Assembly (NCBI GenBank): GCA_947446855.1
Contig: CANFIH010000011.1
Location: 1 to 49,592, forward strand
Origin: Burkholderiales bacterium
Lineage (GTDB): Bacteria; Pseudomonadota; Gammaproteobacteria; Burkholderiales; Burkholderiaceae_C
DNA: 49,592 bases
Direction: 5' to 3'
A program made the translations under genes and the position numbers. The notes beneath the pieces were generated by a model that worked only from the letters and a program-made list of their open reading frames with translations, was not told the origin of the DNA and made no database searches. This document shows positions 34,803 through 43,835 of this stretch, piece by piece (position 1 is the stretch's first letter; the number at the start of each line of letters is the position of its first letter).

Positions 34803-35489
34803 ATGAAACAGATTGCCCTTGATATCGGCCTGTCCGCCGGCCCTACAGTTGCCAATTTCTGCGCCGGCCCCAATCTGGCGGCCTTGCAGCATCTGGAGCT
34901 GTGGCTCGGTGACAAGGAAGAGCAGCCGCATCGTTCGCCGGTGCCCACCTACTACTGGGGCCCTGGCGGCAGTGGCAAATCGCATTTGCTCAAGGCCGCG
35001 CGCGAGGGCCTGCGTGAGCAGGGCGCACGCGTCGGGTGGCTGGATGCCACAGTACACAACGCGCCCGAATATTCCGAAAGTTGGGCTGCGGTGCTGATGG
35101 ATGACGTCCACGCCTTCACCGCAGCGCAACAGCAAGTCGCCTTCAACTGGTTCGTCCATGCCCAGACGCTGCAGCGCCCGGTGATGGCAGCCGGCGAATT
35201 TGCCCCGGTAGAGCTCAAGCTGCGCGACGATTTGCGCACCCGCCTGGGCTGGGGCCATATCTTTAGCCTGCAATTGCTCAGCGAGCAGGAGCGTCGCGCC
35301 GTGCTGCGCCAGGCCGCCGATGCACGCGGCGTGTTTTTGGGCGACGAGGTGATGGACTACATGCTGACCCGCTTCTCGCGCGATCTTGGCAGCCTGATGG
35401 AACTGCTGGAACTGCTGGATGGCTACAGCCTGCAAAGCAAGCGCGCCATCACCATACCGATGATCAAATCCATGATGGAAAACCAATGA
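34803..35489 (+). CDS. hda: DnaA regulatory inactivator Hda
   Basis: Hda is a DnaA-like AAA+ protein that, with the sliding clamp, stimulates ATP hydrolysis by DnaA after replication starts. The 228-aa sequence starts MKQIALDIGL, a form of the clamp-binding motif (QxxLxL). Walker A is WGPGGSGKSHLLKA and Walker B VLMDDVHAF. The C-terminal DNA-binding domain of DnaA is absent, as expected. The ATG at 34803 was chosen because it begins the clamp-binding motif; the in-frame sequence upstream lies within perM. The next gene overlaps its stop (ATGA). Confidence 0.93.
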   Translation: MKQIALDIGLSAGPTVANFCAGPNLAALQHLELWLGDKEEQPHRSPVPTYYWGPGGSGKSHLLKAAREGLREQGARVGWLDATVHNAPEYSESWAAVLMDDVHAFTAAQQQVAFNWFVHAQTLQRPVMAAGEFAPVELKLRDDLRTRLGWGHIFSLQLLSEQERRAVLRQAADARGVFLGDEVMDYMLTRFSRDLGSLMELLELLDGYSLQSKRAITIPMIKSMMENQ

Positions 35490-36172
35490 CCAAGAAAAAG
35501 CTCGCCCTGTTCGATCTGGACCACACCCTGATTCCCTTTGACTCCGACTACAGCTGGGGCGAATTCACCCTGGGCCTTGGCTGGAATGACGCCGGGGATT
35601 TCAAGCGCCGCAACGACGCTTTCTACGCCCAGTACAAGGCCGGCACACTGGATATCCATGAATACTGCCGCTTTGCCACCTCGGCCGTCTGCCGTGAGGG
35701 TCAGGTCCGTTCCGAGGCGGCGCACTCTCAATACATGCTCAAGGTGGTGCAGCCCGGAATCAAGCCACAGGCGCTGGAGCTGGTACGCAAGCACCAGGCC
35801 GCCGGCGACACCGTGGTCATCATCACCGCTACCAATGAGTTTGTGACGCGCCCGATTGCCACCGCCTTTGGCGTGCCCGAGCTGCTGGCGATTGAGCTGG
35901 AGCGCGACGAGAAAGAAGGCGGCACGGGCTGGTATACGGGCGAAATCCGGGGCGTACCGTCTTTTCGCGAAGGCAAGGTCACCCGCATGGAGCAGTGGCT
36001 GGCCGAGCGCGGCTTGGGCTGGGGCCAGGTGCACACCACCTTCTATTCCGACTCCATCAATGACGTGCCACTGCTGGAGAAAGCCGATGTGCCAGTAGCC
36101 ACCAACCCCGACGAGCGCCTGCGTGCGCTGGCGACCGAGCGCCAATGGCGCATACTCGACCTGTTTGCCTGA
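35486..36172 (+). CDS. HAD-IB family phosphatase
   Basis: A 228-aa haloacid dehalogenase-type hydrolase. Motif I is LFDLDHTL (nucleophile Asp10 and acid/base Asp12), motif II IITATN, and motif III/IV FREGKVT and YSDSINDVPLL. This subfamily (IB) includes phosphoserine phosphatase-like enzymes; a histidinol-phosphate or similar small substrate is possible. It overlaps hda by four bases, so the two are coupled, and it precedes pcnB, an order common in Burkholderiales. Confidence 0.88.
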   Translation: MTKKKLALFDLDHTLIPFDSDYSWGEFTLGLGWNDAGDFKRRNDAFYAQYKAGTLDIHEYCRFATSAVCREGQVRSEAAHSQYMLKVVQPGIKPQALELVRKHQAAGDTVVIITATNEFVTRPIATAFGVPELLAIELERDEKEGGTGWYTGEIRGVPSFREGKVTRMEQWLAERGLGWGQVHTTFYSDSINDVPLLEKADVPVATNPDERLRALATERQWRILDLFA

Positions 36173-36276
36173 AACGGGCAGACCATGGGCTCAAGCCCCG
36201 CGGTGGCTGCGTCAGGCCCTTTTTAGGGCCCGGCCACTCCGGGTTCAGCTCACAACGACTTCTTAGGAATACCGAC

Positions 36277-37857
36277 TTGATCAAGAAATTTATCGACAAA
36301 CTGCTGGGCAAGGCCGGCGTGACATCACGCAGCGTCCCGCCGAAGTTTGGCAAGCGGGTCGAAGTACCCGCCTCCACCCACGGCATTGACCCCACGCTGG
36401 TAGATGAGCGCGCCGCCAATGTGGTGCGTACCCTGAAAAGCGCGGGTTTTGAAGCCTATATTGTCGGCGGCGCTGTGCGCGATCTGCTGCTGGGCCTGCG
36501 CCCCAAGGACTTTGACGTGGCCACCAATGCCACGCCCGAGCAGGTCAAGGGCCTGTTCCGCCGCGCCTTCATCATCGGGCGGCGCTTTCGCATTGTCCAC
36601 GTGGTCTATGGCCGTGGCCGCGAGAACGAAGTGATCGAGGTCTCCACCTTCCGCGCCTACCTGGATAACGCTGCCGCCGAGCAGGTGGCAGGCAACGAGA
36701 AGACCAGCAAGAGCGAACTGGCCAACCTCAAGCACGCGGTGGATTCCACCGGACGCGTGTTGCGTGACAACGTCTGGGGTCCGCAGGAAGAGGATGCGGT
36801 ACGCCGCGACTTCACCATCAATGCCATGTACTACGACCCCGAGACGCAAATCGTGGTCGACTACCACAACGGTCTCAAGGACGCCAAAAACCACACCCTG
36901 CGCATGATTGGCGACGCCACCGCGCGTTACCGCGAAGACCCGGTGCGCATCATCCGCGCCGTGCGCTTTGCCGCCAAGCTCCATGCCCTGGGCTTCAAGC
37001 TGGAAGCCAAAACGGCCGCACCTCTTATCAAGTCGCAGGCGCTGCTGGGTGACGTGCCGCAAAGCCGCTTGTTCGATGAGATGTTGAAGCTGCTGCAGAC
37101 CGGGCATGCGCTGGCCTCCATCGCGCAATTGAAGAGCCTGGGCATGAGCACCGGCATTTACCCCCTGCTGGACGTGGTGGTGGAGCGCGCTGAAGCGCCC
37201 TTTGTCAACGCCGCCCTCAAAGACACCGACCGCCGCGTCGGCGAAGGCAAGCCCGTGGCGCCCAGCTTTTTGCTGGCCTGCGTGCTATGGGCCGACGTGC
37301 GCGACGGCTGGGCCGCACGCATGGCAGAGCGTCAGCATGGTCACCCGGCCTTGCAGGATGCGATTGAAGACGTGTTCAACGCCCGCATAGGTGACGTCTC
37401 GGGCCGTGGCCGCCTGGCCGGCGACATGCGCGAAATCTGGCTGATGCAGCCGCGCTTTGACAAACGTGTGGGCAGCACCCCGTTCGGCATGGTGGAGCAG
37501 CCGCGCTTTCGCGCCGCCTTTGACTTCATGCGTCTGCGTGCCGACGCCGGTGAGATTGAAGAAGTGCTGGCCGACTGGTGGCAGGAATTCAGCATGGCCG
37601 ACGACAACCTGCGCCAGGACATGATCGACCAGGTGCGTGCCGAACAACAGGCCCGCCCCAAGGCACCGCGCGTGCACCGCGCACCGGCTCCCGCGCGTGA
37701 CAAGCCGGTGCGGGATGCCGCAGTCCCTGCAGACGCCGGCCTGGCAGGCGAAGCGCAAGCGCCCGCTGACGCCGCTGGTGATGCGCCGCGCAAACGCCGC
37801 CGCCGCCGCCGTCCAGCTGGTGGTGAGGGATCGCAGGCCGGCGGCGCGGAAGGCTGA
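36277..37857 (+). CDS. pcnB: Poly(A) polymerase I
   Basis: PcnB adds A residues to RNA 3' ends and so speeds decay. The 526-aa protein has the class II nucleotidyltransferase signature GGAVRDLLLG with KDFDVATNATP (the two catalytic Asp of DFD), and RRDFTINAMYYDP for the tRNA-nucleotidyltransferase-like fold. The C-terminus is a basic Arg/Lys tail (RKRRRRRR) likely to bind RNA. The start is TTG at 36277 (TTG-ATC-AAG-AAA), preceded by AGGA; it matches the usual MIKKFIDKLL start of homologues, and no ATG fits. Homologues in E. coli also use a non-AUG start. Confidence 0.9.
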   Translation: MIKKFIDKLLGKAGVTSRSVPPKFGKRVEVPASTHGIDPTLVDERAANVVRTLKSAGFEAYIVGGAVRDLLLGLRPKDFDVATNATPEQVKGLFRRAFIIGRRFRIVHVVYGRGRENEVIEVSTFRAYLDNAAAEQVAGNEKTSKSELANLKHAVDSTGRVLRDNVWGPQEEDAVRRDFTINAMYYDPETQIVVDYHNGLKDAKNHTLRMIGDATARYREDPVRIIRAVRFAAKLHALGFKLEAKTAAPLIKSQALLGDVPQSRLFDEMLKLLQTGHALASIAQLKSLGMSTGIYPLLDVVVERAEAPFVNAALKDTDRRVGEGKPVAPSFLLACVLWADVRDGWAARMAERQHGHPALQDAIEDVFNARIGDVSGRGRLAGDMREIWLMQPRFDKRVGSTPFGMVEQPRFRAAFDFMRLRADAGEIEEVLADWWQEFSMADDNLRQDMIDQVRAEQQARPKAPRVHRAPAPARDKPVRDAAVPADAGLAGEAQAPADAAGDAPRKRRRRRRPAGGEGSQAGGAEG

Positions 37858-37864
37858 TTGGCCC

Positions 37865-38329
37865 ATGCGTGCGCCGGTGTCTGCCTATATCGGCCTGGGT
37901 GCCAATCTGGGTGATGCACGCAGCACGGTGCTGCAGGCCCTAAAGGCAATTGCCGACCTGGACGGGTTGGTGCTGACGGGTCAATCGTCCCTTTACGGCA
38001 GCGCACCCATCGATGCTGGGGGTGACGACTATGTCAACGCCGTGGCCGAGGTGCAGACCCGGCTCTCGCCCCACGCACTGCTGGAGCAGCTGCAGTCGAT
38101 TGAAAACGCCGCAGGGCGCGCGCGACCCTACCGCAATGCCCCGCGCACCCTGGATCTGGATATCCTGCTCTATGACCAACTGGTCCTGAACGACGACGAC
38201 CTGGTGATTCCGCATCCGCGCATGCGCCAGCGTGCCTTTGTGCTGCGCCCGCTGGCCGAAATTGCGCCCGCGCTGGTGGAGCGCGCGCACCTGCAGTCGG
38301 TGGCCGACCAGGCGGTTTGGGTTTTGTGA
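37865..38329 (+). CDS. folK: 2-amino-4-hydroxy-6-hydroxymethyldihydropteridine pyrophosphokinase
   Basis: FolK transfers pyrophosphate from ATP to the pterin in folate synthesis. The 154-aa sequence has YIGLGANLGD at the start, the catalytic loop ENAAGRARPYRNAPRTLDLDILLYD (read as GRARPYRN and PRTLDLDILLYD with the metal Asp residues) and HPRMRQRAFVL. It starts 7 bases after the pcnB stop, as in many betaproteobacteria. Confidence 0.94.
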   Translation: MRAPVSAYIGLGANLGDARSTVLQALKAIADLDGLVLTGQSSLYGSAPIDAGGDDYVNAVAEVQTRLSPHALLEQLQSIENAAGRARPYRNAPRTLDLDILLYDQLVLNDDDLVIPHPRMRQRAFVLRPLAEIAPALVERAHLQSVADQAVWVL

Positions 38330-38339
38330 GGCCTTTGAG

Positions 38340-39227
38340 GTGAAACGCCTGCCGCCCCTGAACGCGCTCAAGGCCTTTGCCGTGGCCGCGCGCCAGGGCA
38401 GCTTTACGCTGGCGGGCGAAGAACTGCACATCACGCAGGGCGCTATCAGCCGCCAGATCAAGCAACTCGAATCTGCCTTGGGTGTGCCCCTGTTTCTGCG
38501 CCTGCACCAGGCCGTGCAATTGACGGATGCCGGACGGGAACTGGCCGAAAGCCTGCAGCGCCTGTTTGCGGAGATGGAAGTGGCGGTCAACAAGGCGGCG
38601 GGCAAGCACCGGCGTCAAATGCTGGCGCTGAACGTGCCCCCCACCTTTGCCACGCGCTGGCTGGCGCCGCGCCTGTCGGACTTTCAGGCGCGCTATCCGC
38701 ACATCGATTTGTCCATCACCACCGACCGCATAGGCTCCCTGCGCGAGGCGCGCTCTCTGGACTGCCTGATCGTGTTTGACCGCCAGCCCTGGGCCAAGGT
38801 GGCTTGCGAGCCAGTGATGAAAGAGCGCCACATCATGGTCAGTAGCCCGGCACTCTGGAAACAAGGCCAGCCGCCGGCGTTGCCCGGCGCCACCCTGCTG
38901 CATGTGCTGGATGGCGGCCAACGCCTGCCGGTATGGGAGCAGTGGATTGCCCGGCACGGACCGCGCGACCTCGATGCCAAGCCGGGCCTGAACTTCAGCA
39001 CCCTGGACCAGGCCATTAACGCGGCCCTTGCCGGCGCCGGTGTCGTGGTGGTCGACGAGGCGATGGTGGTGCGCGAGCTGCATTCGGGGGAACTGTTGCG
39101 CCACAACCCGCTGCAGGTGGAAGGGCCCTTTGGCTACTGGTTGATGCTGCCCACGCGGCAGTCCGGCACGCCTGAACGCGTCAGCGACTTCAGGGACTGG
39201 TTGCTGTCCTGCGCCCTGAAGCCGTAA
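38340..39227 (+). CDS. LysR-family transcriptional regulator, GcvA-like
   Basis: A 295-aa LysR regulator. The N-terminal helix-turn-helix is typical (LNALKAFAVAARQGSFTLAGEELHIT, then QGAISRQIKQLE, seen in parts), with the GcvA-type form in which 'PLNALKAF' opens the protein. The C-terminal effector domain reads LNVPPTFATRWLAPRL to the end. The GTG at 38340 is the first start after the folK stop. Its target is unknown; the convergent EamA/ABC cluster on the other strand is one candidate because LysR genes often lie by their targets. Confidence 0.88.
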   Translation: MKRLPPLNALKAFAVAARQGSFTLAGEELHITQGAISRQIKQLESALGVPLFLRLHQAVQLTDAGRELAESLQRLFAEMEVAVNKAAGKHRRQMLALNVPPTFATRWLAPRLSDFQARYPHIDLSITTDRIGSLREARSLDCLIVFDRQPWAKVACEPVMKERHIMVSSPALWKQGQPPALPGATLLHVLDGGQRLPVWEQWIARHGPRDLDAKPGLNFSTLDQAINAALAGAGVVVVDEAMVVRELHSGELLRHNPLQVEGPFGYWLMLPTRQSGTPERVSDFRDWLLSCALKP

Positions 39228-39302
39228 GTTGGCCTGCGCGAACGCCATTCCCCGCCTATTTTGGCCGGCTGGCGCAACCTGGCAGGCGACCACCGCCAGC
39301 CC

Positions 39303-40181
39303 TCACGCCGTGCTTGCGTTCCGGTGCCCGCCCGGCCAGGCCACATTGACTAGCACCGCCAGCACAATCACGCTGCCGCCGATCAGACTTTGCCGCGACA
39401 CCGTTTCGCCAAAGAAGACATAGACCCACAGCGGCGCCAGCGGAATCTCGATCATGCAGACCAGCGAGGCCAGCACCGCCTTGATGCGGCGCACGCCCAG
39501 CAGGTACAGGCCAAAGCCCACGCCCACATTCAGAAAGCCATAGAGCCATAGCCAGGCCAAATCATGGGCGCTGCTGCTGCCAAAGCTGCTGAACGGCGCC
39601 ATGGCCAGGGCGGCGATAAAGGCGCCCACATAAGTGACCTTCACCATCTCCGCCTGGGGGAAGCGCTTGATGCCAATGGTGATGAGCGCAAACAGCAGTG
39701 TGGCCATCAGGCTTAAAGCCGCGCCCACCAGGTTGTGCAGCGAGGTCTGGCCCCATACGATCAGGCCCATGCCGCAGACCACGGTCAGCGTGCACAGCAG
39801 GTCGATGCGGTACACGGCGGTGCGCAGCAGCAGGGCCGACAACAACAGTGTCAGGGTGGGAAAGGCGCTGTAGATGAACACCACATCCGCCACCGGCAGG
39901 TAAAAGAAGGCGGCAATGAAGCAGACCATGGCGCCCGAGCCGGCCAATGACATCCACAGTTCCGGCCAAGTCAGTCGCCGCAGGCTGTGCAGGTCATGGC
40001 GTTTGATAACCAACGCCTGCACGGCCAGCACCGACAGGCCACCCAGCAGCGAGCGCCAGAACAGCGTGGTAAACACATCGGTGCTGACCATGCGCGGAAA
40101 CAGCCCGGCCGTGCTCCAGGACAGCGCCGCCAGGGCAATCAGCGCAATGCCCAGCCAGGTATTGGCGCGTGTGGAAATCAG
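39303..40181 (-). CDS. EamA/DMT-superfamily transporter
   Basis: A ten-span drug/metabolite transporter with two EamA halves. The ATG at 40091 would give 262 aa and drop the first span. In-frame sequence upstream adds STRANTWLGIALIALAALSWSTAGLFPRM, a typical first span with the usual WSTAG motif, which argues that the true start is further up. The only start-like codon there is CTG at 40181, overlapping the stop of the ABC ATPase as CTGA; this gives 292 aa, the family norm. ATT at 40178 is the other option. Substrate unknown; it is co-transcribed with the ABC genes. Confidence 0.75.
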   Translation of the reverse strand: MISTRANTWLGIALIALAALSWSTAGLFPRMVSTDVFTTLFWRSLLGGLSVLAVQALVIKRHDLHSLRRLTWPELWMSLAGSGAMVCFIAAFFYLPVADVVFIYSAFPTLTLLLSALLLRTAVYRIDLLCTLTVVCGMGLIVWGQTSLHNLVGAALSLMATLLFALITIGIKRFPQAEMVKVTYVGAFIAALAMAPFSSFGSSSAHDLAWLWLYGFLNVGVGFGLYLLGVRRIKAVLASLVCMIEIPLAPLWVYVFFGETVSRQSLIGGSVIVLAVLVNVAWPGGHRNASTA

Positions 40182-41794
40182 GCCGCCTTGCGGTGCGCCA
40201 GCACCTCGTCCAGCCAGTCCACCCGCATCTCGGGCACAGCGGTGATCAGCTTCTGGGTGTACGGGTGCTCGGGGTTGTCGAAAATCTTGTCCGTGCCATC
40301 AAAGGCCACAAACTTGCCCTGCAACATCACGGCCGTGCGGTGGGCGATGCGGTGCACCACATCCAGGTCGTGGGTGATCAGGATGTAGGACAGCCCCAGT
40401 TCCTTTTGCAGCTTGCGCAAGAGCGTGAGGATTTCTTCGGCCACCAGCGGGTCCAGCGCCGAGGTGGGCTCATCCAGGATGATCATGTCCGGCTTGGCGG
40501 CCAGTGCGCGGGCAATGCAGACGCGCTGCTTTTGTCCGCCCGAGAGCTGGCCGGGGCGGCGCGTCAAAAACTCCAGCGGCAACTCGACCAGGTTCATCAA
40601 TTCGCGGGCACGCTCTTCCACGGCCTTGCGGTTGGAGCCGAAGTAGAACTCGACCGGGCGGCCGATGATTTCCATCAGGCTTTGGCGCGGATTGATGGCC
40701 ACGTCGGGGATTTGGTAGACCAGCTGGATGCGCTGCTTGAGCTCCTTGCTGCGTTCTTTGAGGCTGCGCGGCAGGGCCTTGCCCTGGAAGAGGATGTCGC
40801 CGCTCTTGGGTGGCAAGAGGCCGGTGACGATGCGCGCCAGGGTGGATTTGCCCGAGCCCGATTCGCCCACCACCGCCACGGTCTCGCCGCGCTTCACGTC
40901 CAGCGACACACCCTTGACCACATGGAAGGTGCCGTAATAGGCGTGGCAATCCTTGATGCACAGCACGGTTTCTTCCGGCTTGACCGTGCCTTGCGCCGCA
41001 CGCTCGCTGGCCGCCGCACCGCGCACCGCCACCAGGCGGGCCGTGTAGTCCTGCTTGGCGTTGTGCAGGATCTGCGAGGTCAGGCCTTCTTCGACCTCTT
41101 TGCCGTGGCGCAGCACCTTGATGCGGTCGGCCACCTGGGCCACCACGGCCAGGTCGTGGGTGATGTAAATGGCGGCTGTGTTGTATTGGTGAATCAGGGA
41201 TTTCAGCAGGATCAGCACTTCAATCTGCGTGGTGACGTCCAGCGCCGTGGTCGGCTCGTCCAGGATCAGGATGTCGGGGCGGCAGGACATGGCCATGGCC
41301 GCCATGGCGCGTTGCAATTGGCCGCCGGAGGCCTGGTGCGGGTAGCGGGCGCCAAAGTTTTCGGGGTCCGGCAGGTCGAGTGACTTGAACAGCTGGCGCG
41401 CCCAGGCCTCGGCCTCGGTGCGGCTCATCAGCTTGTGGATGAGCGGCGCTTCGCAGACCTGGTCCATCAGCGTGTGGGCGGGGTTGAAGGCGGCAGTGGC
41501 GCTCTGCGCGATATACGCAATGCGCTTGCCGCGCATATCGCGCCGGCCGTCGGCATCCAGCGCGCGGATGTTCACGCCACCAATCAGAATTTCGCCGCCG
41601 GCAATGTGCACACCGGCGCGGGCGTAGCACATGCTCGACAGCCCGATGGTGGACTTGCCAGCGCCCGACTCGCCAATCAGGCCCAGCACCTCGCCCTTGT
41701 TGACCTTGACGTCCACGTTGTCGACGATGACGTTGCCCGCAATGCTCTCTAACCGCAGGCCCTTGATTTCCAGAATCAGTTCTTGATCGCTCAT
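40178..41794 (-). CDS. Dipeptide/oligopeptide ABC transporter, fused double ATPase (DppD-DppF type)
   Basis: A 538-aa protein with two complete ABC ATPase domains. Domain one: Walker [10 protein letters not shown] near residue 42, signature ASGGQLQR, Walker [13 protein letters not shown]. Domain two: Walker [10 protein letters not shown] near 311, signature LSGGQKQR, Walker [13 protein letters not shown]. Both end in regions typical of the dipeptide/nickel family (PHPYTQKL-like [10 protein letters not shown]). One polypeptide thus supplies both ATPases of the importer. It follows the second permease by 13 bases. Confidence 0.93.
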   Translation of the reverse strand: MSDQELILEIKGLRLESIAGNVIVDNVDVKVNKGEVLGLIGESGAGKSTIGLSSMCYARAGVHIAGGEILIGGVNIRALDADGRRDMRGKRIAYIAQSATAAFNPAHTLMDQVCEAPLIHKLMSRTEAEAWARQLFKSLDLPDPENFGARYPHQASGGQLQRAMAAMAMSCRPDILILDEPTTALDVTTQIEVLILLKSLIHQYNTAAIYITHDLAVVAQVADRIKVLRHGKEVEEGLTSQILHNAKQDYTARLVAVRGAAASERAAQGTVKPEETVLCIKDCHAYYGTFHVVKGVSLDVKRGETVAVVGESGSGKSTLARIVTGLLPPKSGDILFQGKALPRSLKERSKELKQRIQLVYQIPDVAINPRQSLMEIIGRPVEFYFGSNRKAVEERARELMNLVELPLEFLTRRPGQLSGGQKQRVCIARALAAKPDMIILDEPTSALDPLVAEEILTLLRKLQKELGLSYILITHDLDVVHRIAHRTAVMLQGKFVAFDGTDKIFDNPEHPYTQKLITAVPEMRVDWLDEVLAHRKAA

Positions 41795-41807
41795 GGTGTG
41801 TCCCGTC

Positions 41808-42641
41808 TTAAAGTTCGGCCTGCGCGCCGGAGGGGCGGGCGTCGATGGACAGCATCCAGTCCACCACCAGGTTCACCGAGACGGTGAGCAGGGCGATGGC
41901 CGTGGCCGGGTAGATCGGGGCCATCATGCCGAAGTTGATGGCCGCAGCGTTCTCGCGCACCATGCCGCCCAGGTCGGCGTAAGGTGGTTGAATGCCCAGC
42001 CCCAGAAACGACAGCCCGGCAATAAACAGGAAGTTGAAGCAAAAGCGCAGGCCGAACTCGGAGATCAGGGGCGCCCAGGCGTTGGGCAGAATCTCGCGGC
42101 GGATCACCCACCACAGGCCCTCGCCACGCAGGCGGGCGGCCTCCACATATTCCATCACTGTCAGGTTCATGCCCAGGGCGCGCGCCAGGCGGAACACGCG
42201 GGTGGAGTCCAGCACCGCAATGGTCAGAATCAGCACCGGAATGCTGGAGCCGAACACACCCAGAATGATCAGCGCAAAGATCAGGCCGGGAATGGACAGC
42301 ATCACGTCCACCAGACGCGAGAAGAACATGTCGACCCAGCCGCCCATCACCGCGCTGATAAAGCCCAGCACGATGCCGATCAGAAAGGACAGCAGGGTGA
42401 TGGCCAGGGCCACGCCAATCGTCATGCGTGCGCCATACATGATGCGGGTGAGCATGTCGCGCCCGATCTGGTCGGCACCCAGCAGCATCTTCATGGAAGG
42501 CTCGTCCCAGGTGCCGCCTATATTGGCCGACTGACCATAGGGCGCCAGCCAGGGTGTGAACAGGGATACGAAGATAAAGATGGAAACCACGGTCAGCCCG
42601 AACCAGGCCGAAAGCGTGGGTTTGTTGCCAAAGATTTTCAT
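41808..42641 (-). CDS. Dipeptide-type ABC transporter permease (DppC type)
   Basis: A 277-aa inner-membrane permease with about six spans. The N-terminal span and the periplasmic segment ADQIGRDMLTRIMYGARMT, read as LGADQIGRDML, are the DppC signature, and the EAA loop EAARLRGEGLWWVIRREILPN is seen as VEAARLRGEG and LPNAWAP. It pairs with the permease upstream, which begins 23 bases before. Confidence 0.92.
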   Translation of the reverse strand: MKIFGNKPTLSAWFGLTVVSIFIFVSLFTPWLAPYGQSANIGGTWDEPSMKMLLGADQIGRDMLTRIMYGARMTIGVALAITLLSFLIGIVLGFISAVMGGWVDMFFSRLVDVMLSIPGLIFALIILGVFGSSIPVLILTIAVLDSTRVFRLARALGMNLTVMEYVEAARLRGEGLWWVIRREILPNAWAPLISEFGLRFCFNFLFIAGLSFLGLGIQPPYADLGGMVRENAAAINFGMMAPIYPATAIALLTVSVNLVVDWMLSIDARPSGAQAEL

Positions 42642-42664
42642 GGGGTGGGTCCTTGTACTGGGGC

Positions 42665-43612
42665 TTAGCGTTTATGGCGCAGGCGGGGGTTGACCAGAAT
42701 CACCAGAATATCGGCCAGGGTGTTGAGCGTGACAAACACCATGGCAAACACCAGACCACAGGCCTGAATGACCGGCACATCGCGCTTGGACACGGCATCC
42801 ACCATCAGCTGGCCCAGGCCCGGATAGACAAACACTGCCTCGATCACCACCACACCGACTACCAGATAGGCCAGGTTGAGCGCCACCACGGTGATGATGG
42901 GCGCGGCCGCATTGGGCAGGGCGTGGCGCACGATGACGCGGCGGCGCTTGGCGCCCTTCAAGAAGGCCATTTCAATATACGGCGTGGACATCACCGAGAG
43001 CACCGAGCTGCGCGTCATGCGCAGCATGTGGGCCGCCACCAGGAGCGTGAGCGTGATGGCCGGCAGGGTGGTCTGGTAGACGCGCTCGGAGAACGGCATG
43101 CCCTTGAACACGGTGGAGAGTGACGGGAACCAGTCCACATCCACCGCCATGAAGATGATCAGCAGATAGGCAATAAAAAACTCGGGCAGCGAGATGGCCG
43201 TGAGCGTGACGATATTGGCCAGCTTGTCGGACCATTTGCCTTCATTGATGGCGGAGAGAATCCCCAGGCCCACAGCCACCGGAATCGCAATCAGAGCGGC
43301 ATAACCGGCCAGAAACAGGGTGTTGCCCAGACGCGGCAGGATCTCGTCAACGATCACACGCTTGTTGGTCAGAGCCACGCCCAGGTCGCCCTGCAGGGCG
43401 CCGGAGAGCCAATGAAAGTAGCGCAGGTAGGCCGGCACATCCAGGCCCAGCTCCTTGCGGAAGATGACCAGTGCATCGGGCGTTGCGCCCTGGCCCAGGA
43501 CGGCGGAGGCAACGTCGCCGGGCAGGATCTGGGTGCAGACAAAAATCAATATGGAGACTGCAAACAGGGTGAGCACCCCGAGCAGGAGCCGATTCAATAT
43601 CAATTTCGCCAT
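42665..43612 (-). CDS. Dipeptide-type ABC transporter permease (DppB type)
   Basis: A 315-aa inner-membrane permease. The start LILNRLLLGVLTLFAVSILIFV and the PGDVASAVLGQGAT loop after the first span are the DppB signature, and LKGAKRRRVIVRHALPNAAAP is the EAA loop (parts FLKGAKRRR and HALPNAAAP). I chose the ATG of MAKLILNR at 43612; the open frame further up crosses the terminator at 43694-43733 and is not coding. Confidence 0.92.
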   Translation of the reverse strand: MAKLILNRLLLGVLTLFAVSILIFVCTQILPGDVASAVLGQGATPDALVIFRKELGLDVPAYLRYFHWLSGALQGDLGVALTNKRVIVDEILPRLGNTLFLAGYAALIAIPVAVGLGILSAINEGKWSDKLANIVTLTAISLPEFFIAYLLIIFMAVDVDWFPSLSTVFKGMPFSERVYQTTLPAITLTLLVAAHMLRMTRSSVLSVMSTPYIEMAFLKGAKRRRVIVRHALPNAAAPIITVVALNLAYLVVGVVVIEAVFVYPGLGQLMVDAVSKRDVPVIQACGLVFAMVFVTLNTLADILVILVNPRLRHKR

Positions 43613-43693
43613 GGCATGTTTTTGTAAGTTGGGTGATACGACTGACCACAGGTTACCTTGATAAGCCCGCTGAATCAGCACCTGGCACACATT

Positions 43694-43733
43694 AAAAAAA
43701 GCGGGTGAGGCCAAAGGCCCGCCCCGCTTTTTC
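43694..43733 (-). terminator. Intra-operon terminator between binding protein and permease genes
   Basis: On the minus strand AAAGCGGGG with GGGCC pairs to GGCC and CCCGCTTT, followed by a run of T. It lies between the binding-protein gene and the first permease, where such a stop often makes the binding protein more abundant than the membrane parts. Confidence 0.75.
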
Positions 43734-43835
43734 TGCATCTCTGTTGCCTTGAGTGATCCTACGCAATTTTCAGACCCGGACAACCTATGCGGTCGCCGGG
43801 AGATAAAAATGCGTCGGAAGCCGGCGCCAGGCTAA

